A DNA stretch of 64,000 bases, taken from assembly GCA_963678675.1 (NCBI GenBank), contig OY783196.1:22298827-22362826 (forward strand), written 5' to 3'. The notes under the pieces are model-generated. The model saw only the letters and a program-made list of their open reading frames with translations. It made no database searches and was not told the origin of the DNA. Every line of letters starts with the position of its first letter. The first letter of the stretch is position 1. The DNA comes from Xiphydria camelus. Lineage: Eukaryota > Arthropoda > Insecta > Hymenoptera > Xiphydriidae. Below, one piece after another: positions 11,587 to 23,079 of this stretch. The position numbers and the translations under genes are program-made.

Positions 11587-12177
11587 AGAAAACATCGCCG
11601 ATTGCGATCGCTCCTCGTTTAACTACATTTCTCGCAGCGGTCAGGCTCGAGATAATCTCGAAAGAACCTGAAACACGGTTCGCCTGAACGACTCTCTGTC
11701 GCCGATCGACCTGATACTCGTCCAGACTGAATATTCAGGAATTATGAAGAGATTGGTCCTTGATTCCGATAGCAGGTTCATCCGATTTTTATGGATTCGG
11801 ATCGGATCGGATCGGCTACCGTTGTCATTGACGTTACATATCGTTAGCATTAGAATTTTTGTTACCCATCTGTTATAAGATTTTACAATATTTATTACCA
11901 TTATTATTACTAATTTGACGGTAGCAGTAACAGCATCGCTGTTACCGATTATTTGTACCATAATCACGTATCACGCACCACACGTCCCAATTTTGCGCGA
12001 CACGATCGACCGAAGTAAGAAAGATCCAATCTTTGTGCGTTCCCGTGAAATCGACGAAAAATATTATAATTCGCCAAAGTCGTGTAGGTCGTATCGCGCG
12101 ACTTTTCGTCTGTTAGTTAAAAGGAATAGCGTGCGAGCGAGTGTGCGCAAGCCATAATTGTGCGTGTATATGTGAAT

Positions 12178-12183
12178 CAATAA
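12178..12183 (+). terminator. AATAAA polyadenylation signal of the Osi3-like gene
   Basis: A canonical hexamer about 590 bp after the stop at 11586; no nearer canonical signal was noticed. Confidence 0.5.
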
Positions 12184-12616
12184 AATCTCGGCTACGTGTC
12201 AGTGTAAAAGGAAACGGTTCTCTCCGCGTGCCTCAAATAGTATCCCCCCTCTCATCCGTATAGCGTTTATTCCTCGGCGAAAAGAACCGGCCACGAGAAC
12301 AAGGTCACGACCTACGAAAAGACGAAGGACCGCCTTCCGCGACGCATTCCAAACGTAGGAGACTACGGCGAAACTTTCTTCGGGGTTTACTTACGCTCGG
12401 AGAGACGTTATTTCTTCCCTTTTTAAGGCTGCCGCGAAAGATTTTGCACGAGAGACGTAGATTTTACTGCATTTCTAGTGGGCAATTTTCTCCTCCCGAG
12501 TAACTGTTAACTGCACTTTACACTATATCATTGAATATACAAATTACTCTACTAGCTGCAGGTCTATTACTAACATGATGCAAGGTAATAACTGTTTATA
12601 AGTAATGTTACTATAC

Positions 12617-13045
12617 ACAAAAGTAGTACTACAATTAGAATGAAGAATTCTAAAAACCTAAATCTATCATTAACGATTATGATAAGTCATTACAATGAGA
12701 AAAACCGAACAGCGCAAAAGCTAATCATGAAATGAAGAAGGAATCCTGAAGAAGGAAAAGGTGAAGGAAGAAAGAAGAGAAAAGTAGTGTTATAATTACA
12801 CTGAAAAATTCTCGAAACCGAAATTTCTCATAAGTGATTGCGATAAATCATTAGAATGAGGAAATCCAGACAGCACAAAAGCAAATCATGCAAAAAGAAG
12901 GAAAAGGAGAAGGAAGAAGGAAGGAAAAGTAGTACTACAATTGCACTGAAGAATTCGTAAAACCTAAATCCTTCTAAGTGATTGTGACAAGTCATTAGAA
13001 TGAAAAAATCCGAACAGTACAAAAGCAAATCATAAAAATAAGAAG
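12617..13045. repeat. Tandem repeat, three copies of a ~145-165-bp unit
   Basis: Three diverged direct copies begin near 12619, 12780 and 12926. Each has AAAAGTAGT(A/G)..., a GAATTC-containing segment, AAACCTAAATC-like sequence, a TCATTA(C/G)AATGA word, and a purine-rich GAAGGAAAAGG tail. No coding capacity was seen. Confidence 0.75.
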
Positions 13046-13049
13046 GAAT

Positions 13050-15190
13050 TACTATAATTAAGCGTCTCCACAAAGTCGTACGCACCCAAGATAAAAACCT
13101 ACTTATTCTCCCTACATCCCCAATCATTCGTACGAAATGAAACGAAATCCCTACAGCGCCCGTTTTTCCACCCGTACAGGGGGATGACGGGTACGAGCGA
13201 GCGGAAGCGCCGCGAGCAAACGAACGAGAGAACGCGAGCACGCGAGCAAACCGGTCGGACGTGTGCATAGGTACGTTCTCACTCGCGAGAATCCTAGGAA
13301 TCGGACGGAGCGGACCCGCTGACCAAGTGGCCTCGTTCACCCGCGCGAAGACCGGAAGTGGTCACCCATCGACGCGATGCAGAAGCGCGTTCGGCGCGCC
13401 GCGCGGAATGCACTTCTGCTCCGCGCGAGCGACTCGTTACCCGCGCGCGAGCGAGAAAAATTCAGCTCGCCCATTTATCGCCGCCGCGGCTTCGCACCGG
13501 ACGGCGTGTGGCGCGTCGCGCCCTCGAGGCACGGGTCGCCGGTAATCGGTCGAATCTGGGACTTGGTACTCTGACATTCGTATTCCTGCGCGCGTGGGTC
13601 GGCTTATGCCATGCTGACTAAACAACTATTCGGAATCGGTATTGTAACGGTTAACCGGCGAAGGACGAAAATATACTCGGACGAACGAGAGACAGTCGCC
13701 GCTACACGGCTCTCGCACATGCCCGCAAGCTACTTCCGAATAAATAATCGAAACGTCTCCGGTCCCCCGCTGCACACCCCGCCGCGGGGTGTAATCATTT
13801 TTATTCTCTTTATTTCGAGCCGTCCCATTTTAATAACGACCAACGCGGATTCGAATGTGGAAGTCGTCTGCTGCATCAAAGTCGTTATCTTTGAATGCGA
13901 AGTCGATGACACGCGGAAAAACTTGTCTAGTTAATATGGGTGCGTGTGCCCTGGCATTGTCACGCGAGACTTTGTGTTCTCTTTCGTTTGCTTCTGTGGA
14001 AGGGTAACGTGGTAAATTTGCACACAATCCCAGGCATATTCCGTAATTATCAAGGAGCGTAATGACTCGTAATGGAAAATGCTCCCCGCCATATTAATGA
14101 TAATTATAGCACAAGCCATCCCCATTGACGCTGAAACGAGGTAAACACATCGCACGACCGGTAATAAATGAATTTCTCCGCTTATGTGTTCTATTTGCAC
14201 CACTCGGCGAAGCAATCTAACGTGTTTACTCCGCGCGGCTATTATTTTCCATCGCTCGGTCTTCCTGCCCGGAGGTACATACCGGAGGTCGTGTACCATA
14301 CTCCGCACTCGATATCCGAAGACCAGGTTATTATACTCCCGCGGATAACCAAGCGCTCGTCGCGTACCGTTCAAGGGGGCTGCTGAGAGAGAGCTTTCGA
14401 AGTCGCGCGAACTCATGATGTGAACCCTCGATAACTCTCTCAATGGACTACTAACGGCCGACAGGCTCCTGGTGGATATACGATGGCTGCTTCGCGCTTT
14501 CCTCCCGCGCGGGCTCGATTCTCCTCTACCTCGTGGCGTGACAACGAGCGAACGCACTTTTTACGCGCATCGCAGGACATAGGGGTAGATACTTTCCTGC
14601 GATTGTCACGCCTCGGCGTTCGCGCCTCGCACGCACGCGATTCCTAGTTAATAGCGGATCAAATGCCATCCGCATGCACGCGGTACCGACGAAGGGGGGG
14701 GGGGGAGGATGAGACGAAGGAACTCGCGAGGAAGAGGCGGAGGAGGAAGAATGCGGAATCGCGCAATGGTAGCGGCAAAGTGCGTATCTATACTGCTGCG
14801 TGAGTACTACTCGAGGCTGGGGGACCCACCTAAAGTAGCTTCACGGGGATGGCGTGCGTGCTCCACATCCGTGACACGGTTCTCGTGGTGGGTCGGGCTC
14901 CGGACGGCCTGCGACGTAGGTAGATGCTCGCGGGGAACCCATACGAGATCGCGCCGCTCGTATACGTGCAAACTCATACGCGGGCGCTTTTGCGCGTATA
15001 TCGCACAGCATCGCATCGTCTCGTATCGCGGGAACCAGTTTGAGGGACGGGGAGGTAGAAGCATCCTCGCCACGGGACCGAGTCGGTTCTCTCTTCTTCT
15101 TCGGATCCCACAGATCCGACGATCCCACCACCATCGGATCCGACCAGCTTGGTGGCTCTCGTCTACTCACCTCGTCTACTCCCGAGCGAG
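13050..15190. other. Intergenic region without a recognised gene
   Basis: This is GC-rich upstream DNA with several open frames, all Arg/Ser/Pro-rich and typical of CpG-rich shadow reading. It contains a poly-G run (14694-14707). The final few hundred bases lead into the promoter at 15202. Confidence 0.5.
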
Positions 15191-15201
15191 ATCTACGTAC
15201 C

Positions 15202-15210
15202 TATATAAAG
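15202..15210 (+). promoter_or_regulatory. TATA box for the Osiris gene at 15719
   Basis: TATATAAAG lies about 30 bp upstream of a probable non-coding first exon that ends at 15386 with donor GTGAGG. The acceptor CCGTCCGCAG (ending 15709) precedes the start codon by nine bases. Confidence 0.65.
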
Positions 15211-15463
15211 TGTTCGGGCGAGACGCGTTTCAGAAGCCTTGCTCCGCTCGCACGCGCACTCGGAAGGGCCTCTCAAGCCGGATCGCGAGGAGGAGATAAG
15301 GGATATTTCGCGTCCTGACGTTTTCGTGAACCGCTTCGGTGCTTTCGGGAGAGGTCGGGTGTTCCGCGAGGAGTCTGCAAGTAGAGGTGAGGATCGTGGT
15401 CGTTTGTGTGGAGTTGTACGGTTTGTCGAGCGGAAAGAGGAGCTGAGGATTTTGTTTGCTTAG

Positions 15464-15484
15464 TTTTTTTTTTTTTTTTTTTTT
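15464..15484. repeat. Poly-T run
   Basis: About 21 consecutive T residues lie within the 5' UTR intron of the Osiris gene starting at 15719. Confidence 0.85.
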
Positions 15485-15718
15485 CGTTCAACGGTATTCA
15501 TTCGGTTTGGCTCGAATCGATCGTTTCGTTGATCGGACCGACGCTATGATTCCCGCACGATTATCTCGTTACGCGCGAATTTTTTCTCAGAGTCGAAGGT
15601 GACGAGATAACCGTATGATGATTAAAATCGATAGCAATCTTTTCTCGTACGCATGTGTATAAGCACGAAGGAGGCTCGCGCTTAACTCTGTTTCCATTTC
15701 CGTCCGCAGTAGAAGAAG

Positions 15719-16732
15719 ATGAAGGCGATATTCGTACTACTGGTCGTCGGGGTTCTGGGGGTCGTGAGCTCGGCCAGCCCCTTAGAGAAGCTCGACAAGA
15801 TCAGCGTCCTGGAGCAGCAGTCCGTGACGCTCACCGACCGCGCCAAGTACGAGGAGGAGCTCCTGCGCAAGCTGAACGCCAAGTGCTCGCAGAACGATGT
15901 GAGCAGCTGCGTCATGCTGAAGCTGGTCACCTACATGAACAAGCTGCTGAAGAAGGCTTCCATCGAGCTGACCGACGACATCGAGATCCGCAAGACCGGC
16001 CAGGTCACGGAGGAGGAAGTGGTCAGCTTCGACGCCGCGCGTAGACGCAAAGACGACGAGTCCGAGGTCCTCGACCTCGTCGCCGGCAAGGTTTACGCCT
16101 TCGTCAAGTCGAGGAGCGTCAAATGGAGGATCCTGCCGGAGGACGATGTGGTTGTGTCCGCGTCCGAAGACGAGACCGGTTCTTTGAATCTGGGTCTGTC
16201 GATCGAACGCGCCGACGAGACCGCTGCGACGGAAGACGGTAAGAAAAACGCCGCGTGACGATACCTTAACGAATCTATCGACGATTTTGAAGATGACGAG
16301 GAGAATCCGTTCATGGATCACCACTGAATTCATTTCTTAACATCATATCCCTCCGCTTCAGGCCGTGGCAAGAAGAACAACAACATAGGACCGCTATTGG
16401 CTGCCGCCGTCCTGAAGATCGGCTTGATCGGTGCTCTCGCCTTCAAGGGTCTCGCCTTGCTGGTGGGCAAGGCTCTGCTCCTCTCGAAGATCGCTCTCCT
16501 CCTCGCCGGTATCATCGGCCTGAAGAAGTTGTTCTCCCATCAGAAACACGTGACCTACGAGGTCGTGAGCCACCCTCACCACACCTCCAGTCACACCTAC
16601 AGCGCCGACCACGGCCACGGGGACAGTTACTCCAGTGGCTGGGGGAGGAGCTTCCACGGCGCCGCTCCAGCGCCGATAGCCGGGCAACCCGACGCTCAAG
16701 AGCTCGCCTACTCGGCGCACGTCGCCAATTGA
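15719..16732 (+). CDS. Osiris family (DUF1676) protein with HVTYEVVSHPHH tail
   Basis: Exons 15719-16238 and 16362-16732 join in phase 1 to give 296 aa. Domains: signal peptide (MKAIFVLLVVGVLGVVSSA), two-cysteine region (CSQNDVSSC), helical charged region, GRGKKN junction at the exon boundary (~174), hydrophobic core (~181-225, ending IIGLKKL), His-rich tail starting KHVTYEVVSHPHHTSSH, and a C-terminal AQELAYSAH. The tail is nearly the same as that of the gene at 31357, so these two are probably the Osi6/Osi7-type pair; which is which cannot be settled here. A non-coding first exon and short 123-bp coding intron are predicted. An AATAAA lies near 17249. Confidence 0.92.
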
Positions 16733-17248
16733 GCGTCCACTTTCTCCCTTGCACTTTTGTTCCCGTAAAAATCATTCATTTCACGGCGCTAAACGGGCGT
16801 ATCACTCATCACCTACGGCTAGGACCTGCGATCGGCTGACGGGAACCCGGAAATTATTTATTAAACAGCCCCGATTCTTGCCACTACGACCGCTTAATAC
16901 AGTAAACAGGACGGTGACTGCGCGACGACGACGAAGAAACAGAGACACGAAGACTGGAACGAGACGACGACGAGGACGACGATGACTATCTCGACGGATA
17001 CGCGACGAAAAGGACGCTGTAGGAGTTACAGAATGGACCCGACTGATGCAATGGAACGTCGACGACGAGGAAATTGCGACGAAGAAGCTGGACCATCGTA
17101 CCGGATTACAGACGCACTGACGACTGATCGAAGGACTCGAAGAGCTAAATCGCAAGGACATCCTGAGGAGTCTCAAAGTCTTGCCGTTATTAACTTATTA
17201 TCACGCGTCACTACTAAGAGTGCAAATGTATAATAATGTTATCGACAA

Positions 17249-17254
17249 AATAAA
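17249..17254 (+). terminator. AATAAA polyadenylation signal of the gene at 15719
   Basis: A canonical hexamer about 520 bp after the stop. The intervening 3' UTR is rich in GACGA trinucleotides. Confidence 0.5.
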
Positions 17255-17585
17255 TGTTATTTATTGTTTTTCTAACCAGTCGTTCAACCGTTATTCCAGA
17301 GGTTAACACTATACGATCTACCGATGATTTCCCTAACATTTTTCAATCATTTACTCGCATTATTCCCATCCCTTTTCCTTTCTCACCTCTTCGCTTCACT
17401 TTTGTACTCATTATTAGTTTGCAAGTCTCGGAATCGAGTCGTAAAGCCCGTTTATTTAACGACGATAAAAACATGATGGTCGTCATTATTAATAGACTTC
17501 ACGCTGTTCGAGAGTCCGCTGAAGGATGGCGCTCGAAGTATCGCACGAGCGGAGAGGGCGTTCGTCCCACTTTATTTATTATTTT

Positions 17586-17990
17586 TCAAGGAGCGGTCAG
17601 CGGACCGCTCTCACTTCGCATCCCGACACCGATCGCTCGTCGACGCTTTCGTCGTCGATACTCCTTGCCGCTCGATCGAATCGTTCTGCCGCGCTTCGAC
17701 TGCGCGGATCGTCGATATCGATCGGCGTCGCAATCGTCGGATCGATCGCAGAGCGCCGAATGATGATAACTGTGACGCAGGTCGAGAAAATGATCCTTGA
17801 AGTGCTCGAGCTTCGCGAGGGCTCTGCTCCTCTCCAACGCCAGGAGTACGGCGATCAAAGTCGCCACTTTCGAGGCGAAGAAGGCCTTGAGAACGAGAAC
17901 GCCGACGAAGGCCACGACGAGCACTGCGAAGCCGGCGATCTTAAAGCCTACGATCGGCAGCACCGGCAACAGAAGCGCCGTGCCGTCCAT
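17586..17990 (-). CDS. Mini-Osiris (core only), minus strand
   Basis: A minus-strand frame of 134 codons opens with a long hydrophobic block (ALLLPVLPIVGFKIAGFAVL, then KAFFASKVATLIAVLLALER) that aligns by eye with the Osiris core pattern LLP..LGLKLK..LIPL..G.L.L...KA...(G/S)KIALII..I.GL.K. It lacks an upstream signal peptide, two-cysteine region and GRGKK junction. A TAA closes the frame a short way upstream of the Met, so either the protein starts at this Met or a first exon was missed. The tail has His residues (HSYHHS) then becomes Arg-rich (RRRKRRR). A minus-strand TATA-like TTATAAG lies near 18340. It faces the plus gene at 18724. It may instead be a decayed gene fragment. Confidence 0.45.
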   Translation of the reverse strand: MDGTALLLPVLPIVGFKIAGFAVLVVAFVGVLVLKAFFASKVATLIAVLLALERSRALAKLEHFKDHFLDLRHSYHHSALCDRSDDCDADRYRRSAQSKRGRTIRSSGKEYRRRKRRRAIGVGMRSESGPLTAP

Positions 17991-18335
17991 AGCGACTCGC
18001 GGAGGACTCGCAGCACTACCGATGCAACGGTGATCGTTGTAAACTCCCGTGAACGGTGTCCATTACGTGCCCCTCTGGATGGAATCGTAAATGCGTCACC
18101 GTTGCACGGCTATCAATCGGCGTCGTGGTCCACTGCGGACTGCTTTGTCGCTGTTTCTATAGCGCTACTCGCGGTGATGCTCCTCTGCAGGATAGCCGTC
18201 GTCAGTTGTGGCGAACAAAAACAGCCGGCTCCACGTGCATCCTCACAATAGCGCCGCTCCGTGTGCTCGTCGCTTCTCCCCGCAAACGATGTTAACTCTC
18301 GGTGACTGTCTGACCGCGAGAGCTTTCTAGCGACA

Positions 18336-18344
18336 CTTATAACA
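18336..18344 (-). promoter_or_regulatory. TATA-like element for the minus-strand mini-Osiris
   Basis: The minus strand reads GTTATAAGT, with an initiator-like TCAGACAGT about 30 bp downstream. It is head-to-head with the TATA box at 18671. Confidence 0.35.
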
Positions 18345-18670
18345 TCTGCGACGGTTGCTGATTGCAATTAGTCAACCGTACGTCGCGCAGCTCGTTAACT
18401 TCTAACGGAAGACGAGGAATTAAACCTCATTAGAGCGCCTGGCGGAACGAACCGGGATACTTACACTGAAGGACCATCCGATCGAGGAAGAGTTCGCATT
18501 TCCGATTCGAAGGAGGAAATAGGTTCCGTTGTGAGATTTGTAGGCCTTGACCCTCTAACCGATATTTATGCCCATTTGTCACGCCGAAAAGCGCTCGAGC
18601 GTCATTACGTCGGGGTCGTAATTGAGTACCTTTTCTAGAGTACGACGTACGCGAGAACGAGGTACAAAGA

Positions 18671-18678
18671 TATAAAAG
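18671..18678 (+). promoter_or_regulatory. TATA box of the His-rich mini-Osiris
   Basis: TATAAAAG lies 53 bp upstream of the start codon, implying a very short leader. Confidence 0.65.
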
Positions 18679-18723
18679 CGAGGAGACGTCGGAAAGGATG
18701 CTCGTCATCGACGTCCATCCGCC

Positions 18724-19842
18724 ATGAAGTCAATCGAGTCGTTTCTCGTACTGGTGCTCTTCTTCGTCCTGGCGTCCTGCATCTCTTGTAAAAAGGCCGC
18801 GAAGGAGGAATCGTCGAATGGAACCGAGGAAACAGGTAACGCGCGTAAGTTTCCCTTTCGAGCGTTGCTCCTGTGATCCTCCAATTTTAGAATCGCTCGT
18901 CTGACGAGATTTAAAAATCGCAGACTGTCCTTCGGTGAACGAAGACGAGTTCTTTTTTAATAAATTGAAAATTACGAAATACACATTTGAACTGAACGAT
19001 GCATACAAACGAACTGAGAGATCGTATCAAATATTAAAAATAGAAGACATGAGTTAAAAGCATTACAAATCCCTGAAACCTGAAAGGGCGATTCTAGGAT
19101 TAAAAAATACTTGTAAAACGGGCAGATATTCCTGCAATAGTAACTCGACGCGGTATTCCGAACATTGACCACAGGTACTCTGATATTTGGCAAGATTTTA
19201 CTGGCGCCGATCCTCGCCGGCATCGGCTTGAAGGTCCTCGCGTTTCTGCCGATCGTCCTCTCGAAGATCGCCCTCCTCGGAGTGCTCAGCTTCGTCTCTT
19301 CCAACCTGAGTCTGCTTATCTCGGCCATTGTGGGAATTAGGAATTTCCTATCCGTCGGAAAGCGTCATGACGACGACTACGATGATCCTCACGCGTGGGA
19401 TAACGATCATCGCTATAAATTGGCGTATTATAAAGATCACCATCATCGGCCATCGGTTTACCGTCATCATATGAAAGACGATCACTATCTGGATCATATG
19501 CACGCGAACCCTCACGACTACCGCCACGGAAAGCACCACGGAGCTTCCGGTCACGACTCCTACCTCCTGACGGATCATCGCGAGCATCATCGCCCTGAAG
19601 AACGCCACGTGCTCCGCAAGGAAAAGGAACCCGACCATCGTCCGGTCTTTTACAAAGACCACGACGACGTCGAGGAAAACGACGCCGCTGATTACGCTCC
19701 CTATACCTACGAGGGAGAGGGAGGAGGCGACACAGCCGTCGAAACGGCGCCGGAAACGAAGCTGAAGACTCGAAAAGTGTCGCTCGGTGGTTACAGAGAC
19801 GCGGAAACCAGGCGAAAAGGGCGATCGAAGCGGGAGCCTTAG
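18724..19842 (+). CDS. Mini-Osiris with long His/Asp-rich tail
   Basis: Exons 18724-18844 and 19175-19842 join in phase 1 (donor GTAAGT, acceptor CCACAG), giving 262 aa. Residues 1-22 form a signal peptide (MKSIESFLVLVLFFVLASC). A short acidic linker follows, with no two-cysteine domain. The second exon starts with ARTLIFGK in place of GRGKK, followed by the hydrophobic core (~42-98; LAPILAGIGLKVLAFLPIVL, then LLISAIVGIRNFL). The rest (~99-262) is a striking His/Asp/Lys/Tyr-rich tail with repeated HH, HHH and DDH groups and a KLAYYKDHHH segment resembling the family LAY motif. The donor at 18835 (GTAACG) would break the frame, so GTAAGT at 18845 is the supported one. The tail looks metal-binding, but that is inference. 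Confidence 0.82.
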
Positions 19843-20289
19843 GCGGGACTGGCGCGCCGAAGCACCCGCTCCCGATTCTTCCGCTTTCTCCGTCCGAAGG
19901 ATCGTAAGACGCGCGCGCGCGCGCGTTCACGCGAAGGATAGATTGCGGTCGAGAGCGATCGACTTTCAATTTTCGTCCCGGGAGACGGCCGCTCTCCGCG
20001 TCGAGTGGATATCGCTATTCGTTCGACGACGCGGGGGAAATCTGTAGGGATGCTGCGCATGCTTGCGCGTATGCGCGTACGAGGTGACGCGCTCCGTACT
20101 TTGCAGTTATTCGGTTTCGTGGTCGCCGATGAAAGGCATTTCTCAAGGTTCAAGCTCAAGGTTTCTCATTTCTGAAAAGCAAACTCATTCACCGCATAAT
20201 ACGAAGCGCGTATCACCTCATGGATGACATCTTCGCAGCATCGACGCTTCCAACGATACATTTATTCCCGAAGAGAAACGTGACGACAT

Positions 20290-20645
20290 TTGGGCCTGTA
20301 TTTGTAGTGTGAACTTGTAATAAGCACGACTCAAGTTGCCGTCTCGACCAATAAGTGACCTTCGATGGTAACTTAAGTCCATGCTTATTTATAAGTAGCG
20401 ACTAAGGTCAGTATTCATAGTTATAAATAAGCATTATGCACTTAAGTCAGCATCGGACGTCACTTATTGGTCGAAACGGCGACTTGAGTCGTGCTTATTT
20501 ATAATTTCCGACCATGAATACGGGCCATAGTCGCTGCTTAAAAATTAGCATGGACTTAAGTCGACATCGGAGATCACTTATTGGTCGAAACGTCAACTCG
20601 AGTCGTGCTTATTTACAATACAAGTTCCGACTACGAGCACTGGGC
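20290..20645. mobile_element. Compound inverted-repeat element (one left arm, two right arms)
   Basis: The left arm (about 20300-20405) contains TAAGCACGACTCAAGTTGCC and CGACCAATAAGTGA. Its complement occurs twice: at about 20420-20510 (CACTTATTGGTCGAAACGGC...GAGTCGTGCTTATTTATAA) and at about 20540-20630. Outermost ends GAACTTGTAATAAGCACGAC and GTCGTGCTTATTTACAATAC also pair. It is non-coding and resembles a MITE with a duplicated arm. Confidence 0.7.
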
Positions 20646-20649
20646 ACAG

Positions 20650-21540
20650 ACTCTCGAAGTGCGCGCCGCGCGTTCAGTGCGAGCCGGACGACGACTCGGA
20701 AAAGTTTTTCCTCGAAGGCAGAAAATCCGGCGAGGAGGAAGGCGCGGAGGAGGGGAAGGAGCGGCGATGAGGGAGGAAGTGGGAGAGGATCGAAGGAGCC
20801 GCGGAGTGACGTCGCAAGAGGCTCTCCGCTGTGTACGAGTACTACGCACGCCTGCTCCTCTCGAAGGGAAGTGGAACAGAAGAGAAAGGTGTACGGAGAT
20901 GAACTAGATTCGAGTTTTCGTCTCTCGCGCGATTTTCTCACGTCAAATTTAAGGGCGACGGGCGCCGCTCGCTCGAATCGGCCGATGGTCGCGTGCGAAC
21001 GACCCGCGCGTACACATATGCAAAGTGCGAAGGAGGGGTTGGCGGATCACTCGCCGCGCGCGCGCACGCGCACACACGTCGCCGTCGCGCCGCGACGATC
21101 GGGAATCGCGCTAAAGACTCGCCGTGACGCGGCTCCGTGCGCCATCGCCCGAGCGAGAGATCGAGCGCGCGCGAGAAAATGCTCCCGTAATTCGAATCGT
21201 TCTGAAACTGCAGCACATTCACCGACGGCCGCCGCTGCGCTCCACTAAAGTGGACGGAGTAGACGAACGAAACTCGGGCAGAGCGACGCTAGAGTACGGC
21301 GATTTGATCGGCTATGCCAAGATCGGCCGGCCCGGCGCACAGCATAGGCCCGATCTCGGCGCCGCGGTGTAGCGCGGCACTGGCCTCCTCTCGACAATAG
21401 CAAAACCGTAACGCTCTGAAACCTTCCAAATAAGAATTGAAAGAGCGAAATCCGCGGCGAACGAAAAACGTCGGGCCTTCGCCGCCGCCAGGTACATAGA
21501 GCAGATCGTCGCTTTTTTCTTGGTACAATCACCGCGGTTG
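20650..21540. other. GC-rich intergenic DNA upstream of the gene at 21721
   Basis: Open frames here are Arg/Ser/Pro-rich on both strands and match no family. CA/CG dinucleotide runs occur near 21056-21085. Nothing functional is recognised before the promoter at 21544. Confidence 0.5.
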
Positions 21541-21543
21541 ATG

Positions 21544-21551
21544 TATATAAA
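21544..21551 (+). promoter_or_regulatory. TATA box for the Osiris gene at 21721
   Basis: TATATAAA with an initiator-like TCATCATTCAGACC about 30 bp downstream. Confidence 0.65.
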
Positions 21552-21720
21552 CGGAATCGAAGGCGACCGGGACTCATCATTCAGACCACCGCCGCGGGTC
21601 CCGTAGGATCGCGCGTGTACGTTCGTTCGCCAGGCGAAGGGATCGAGAGACGCGGGGGTGTGCGAGAAAATAGCGAGGATCGGAGAGTGACGCGATCGCG
21701 GTATCGGTACAGGGCGAGAC

Positions 21721-22956
21721 ATGGGGAAGGGGACGGGGAAGCGGTGGTGCGCGCCGACGACGCTCGTGGTCGTCCTGGCTGCCGTCGGGACGGTGACGTG
21801 TTCGGGTGGGACGACGCCAACCGAGGACGCCGACGCCTCGCGTAACACTTGGCGGAGTTTCTCGAGCTCCTGCTCGGCGGAGGATCCCGGCAACGCGTCG
21901 ATATCCTGCCACGGAGTGCGCATAGTGCGCAGGGTGGTGCAGCAGCTGCTGGAAAAATCGGCGGGTTCGCCGAATTTCGAGATAGCGAGCGGGGTGAGCT
22001 TGATAGTGCCGCCGAACGGGGGTGGCGCGTCGCGGCGGGCGCGTAAGCTGGGCGGCTTCGGACCGATGGGGCCGGTGCTCGAGTTCCTCGAGGGTCGCGA
22101 GCTCCGCGTCAAGTTGCTCAGCATGTTTCCCGAGAATCTGGAGGACGCGCTGAAGGAGAGCCTGCCGTCGGTGGCGACAGGTCGGTGAAGAGTACTCCGA
22201 ATCGAGATCGCTCTGTCGTTCGAGCGTACGACGTTGCGTTTTGCTGCAGGGTAAACCGAGGCGAATCGGATTTTATAGATCTAAATATATTTCCTGAATC
22301 ATGTTGAAAACGAACATTTCGATCGTTCGTATTACTTCGTTTCTCCTCAATGTGAAGTAGTACGAACGATCGAAATGCTCATTTTCAGCACGATTTAAGA
22401 AATCTAGATCTATAATCCGATTTGCCTCGGTCTACCCTACGTATACGTTCGATAAACTAATTATGCAAGATTATCATGCGACGTAATATATTTACAGGAC
22501 GCGGTAAGGGCGGCGGTTTCGGCGGCGGTAAGGGAGGCGGCGGTGGTATCATGCTGATGGGACTGATGATGGGTAAGACGATCGGCGATTTGATCGCGCT
22601 CTGTACACCTGTATGTATATAATCGATAAAACAATGTCATAACGAGAAATCATCCCCCCGCGTTTTCAGGTAAAATGATGTCCGCCCTCGGTTTCGGCGC
22701 CTTGGCCCTCCTGGCTATGAAGGCTCTCATGGTCTCCGCGCTGGCCCTCATGCTGTCCCTCATCGTCGCGGCGAAGAAACTCTCCGGGGGACACGACGAC
22801 GGCGGCGGCCACCACGTGGTGTACGCGCAGGAAGTCGGCGGTCATCATCACAGAAAGCGGAGATCCACGAGCCCGGAAGAAGAGGAGGCGGAGAAGCTCT
22901 CCCTCTCGCCTTATCGGGGATACGTCGATTTCGGCGGTTCGGTGTTCGCGTCGTGA
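21721..22956 (+). CDS. Osiris family (DUF1676) protein, Gly/Met-rich core
   Basis: Exons 21721-22180, 22498-22572 and 22670-22956 give 273 aa, both introns in phase 1. Domains: signal peptide (~1-28), a loosened two-cysteine region (CSAEDPGNASISC, 11 residues between), a basic/Gly junction (GRGKGGGFGGGKGGGGG) as its own small exon ending MLMGLMMG, the core (KMMSALGFGALALLAMKALM...), then a His-rich HHVVYAQEV segment, dibasic RKRRS, and a PYRGY motif in place of LAY. The first donor reads GTCGGT, a weak site, but it is the only one that keeps frame into the GRGKG exon. The second intron position matches the gene at 49440. A MITE occupies most of intron 1. Confidence 0.88.
22248..22439. mobile_element. 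Palindromic MITE in intron 1
   Basis: The ends AGGGTAAACCGAGGCGAATC and GATTTGCCTCGGTCTACCCT are near-perfect inverted repeats, and the arms continue through TAGATCTA to a central GATCGTTCGTATTACTTC/GAAGTAGTACGAACGATC stem. At 192 bp it is almost a complete hairpin without coding capacity. Confidence 0.85.
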
Positions 22957-23079
22957 CGACCCTGATAGCAGGGGTCGACGCAGAGGGCGTCGCGGCGGTA
23001 CCGCCGCTCGAGCCGTGACATCGACGGCCGTCCGATGGAAAGCGAGAGGCGCGCGGCGACTTTGATAACCGAGGTGTCG

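Noticed and set aside
21312..22124. 270-codon minus-strand open frame
   Set aside because: Antisense shadow of the promoter and first exon of the Osiris gene at 21721.
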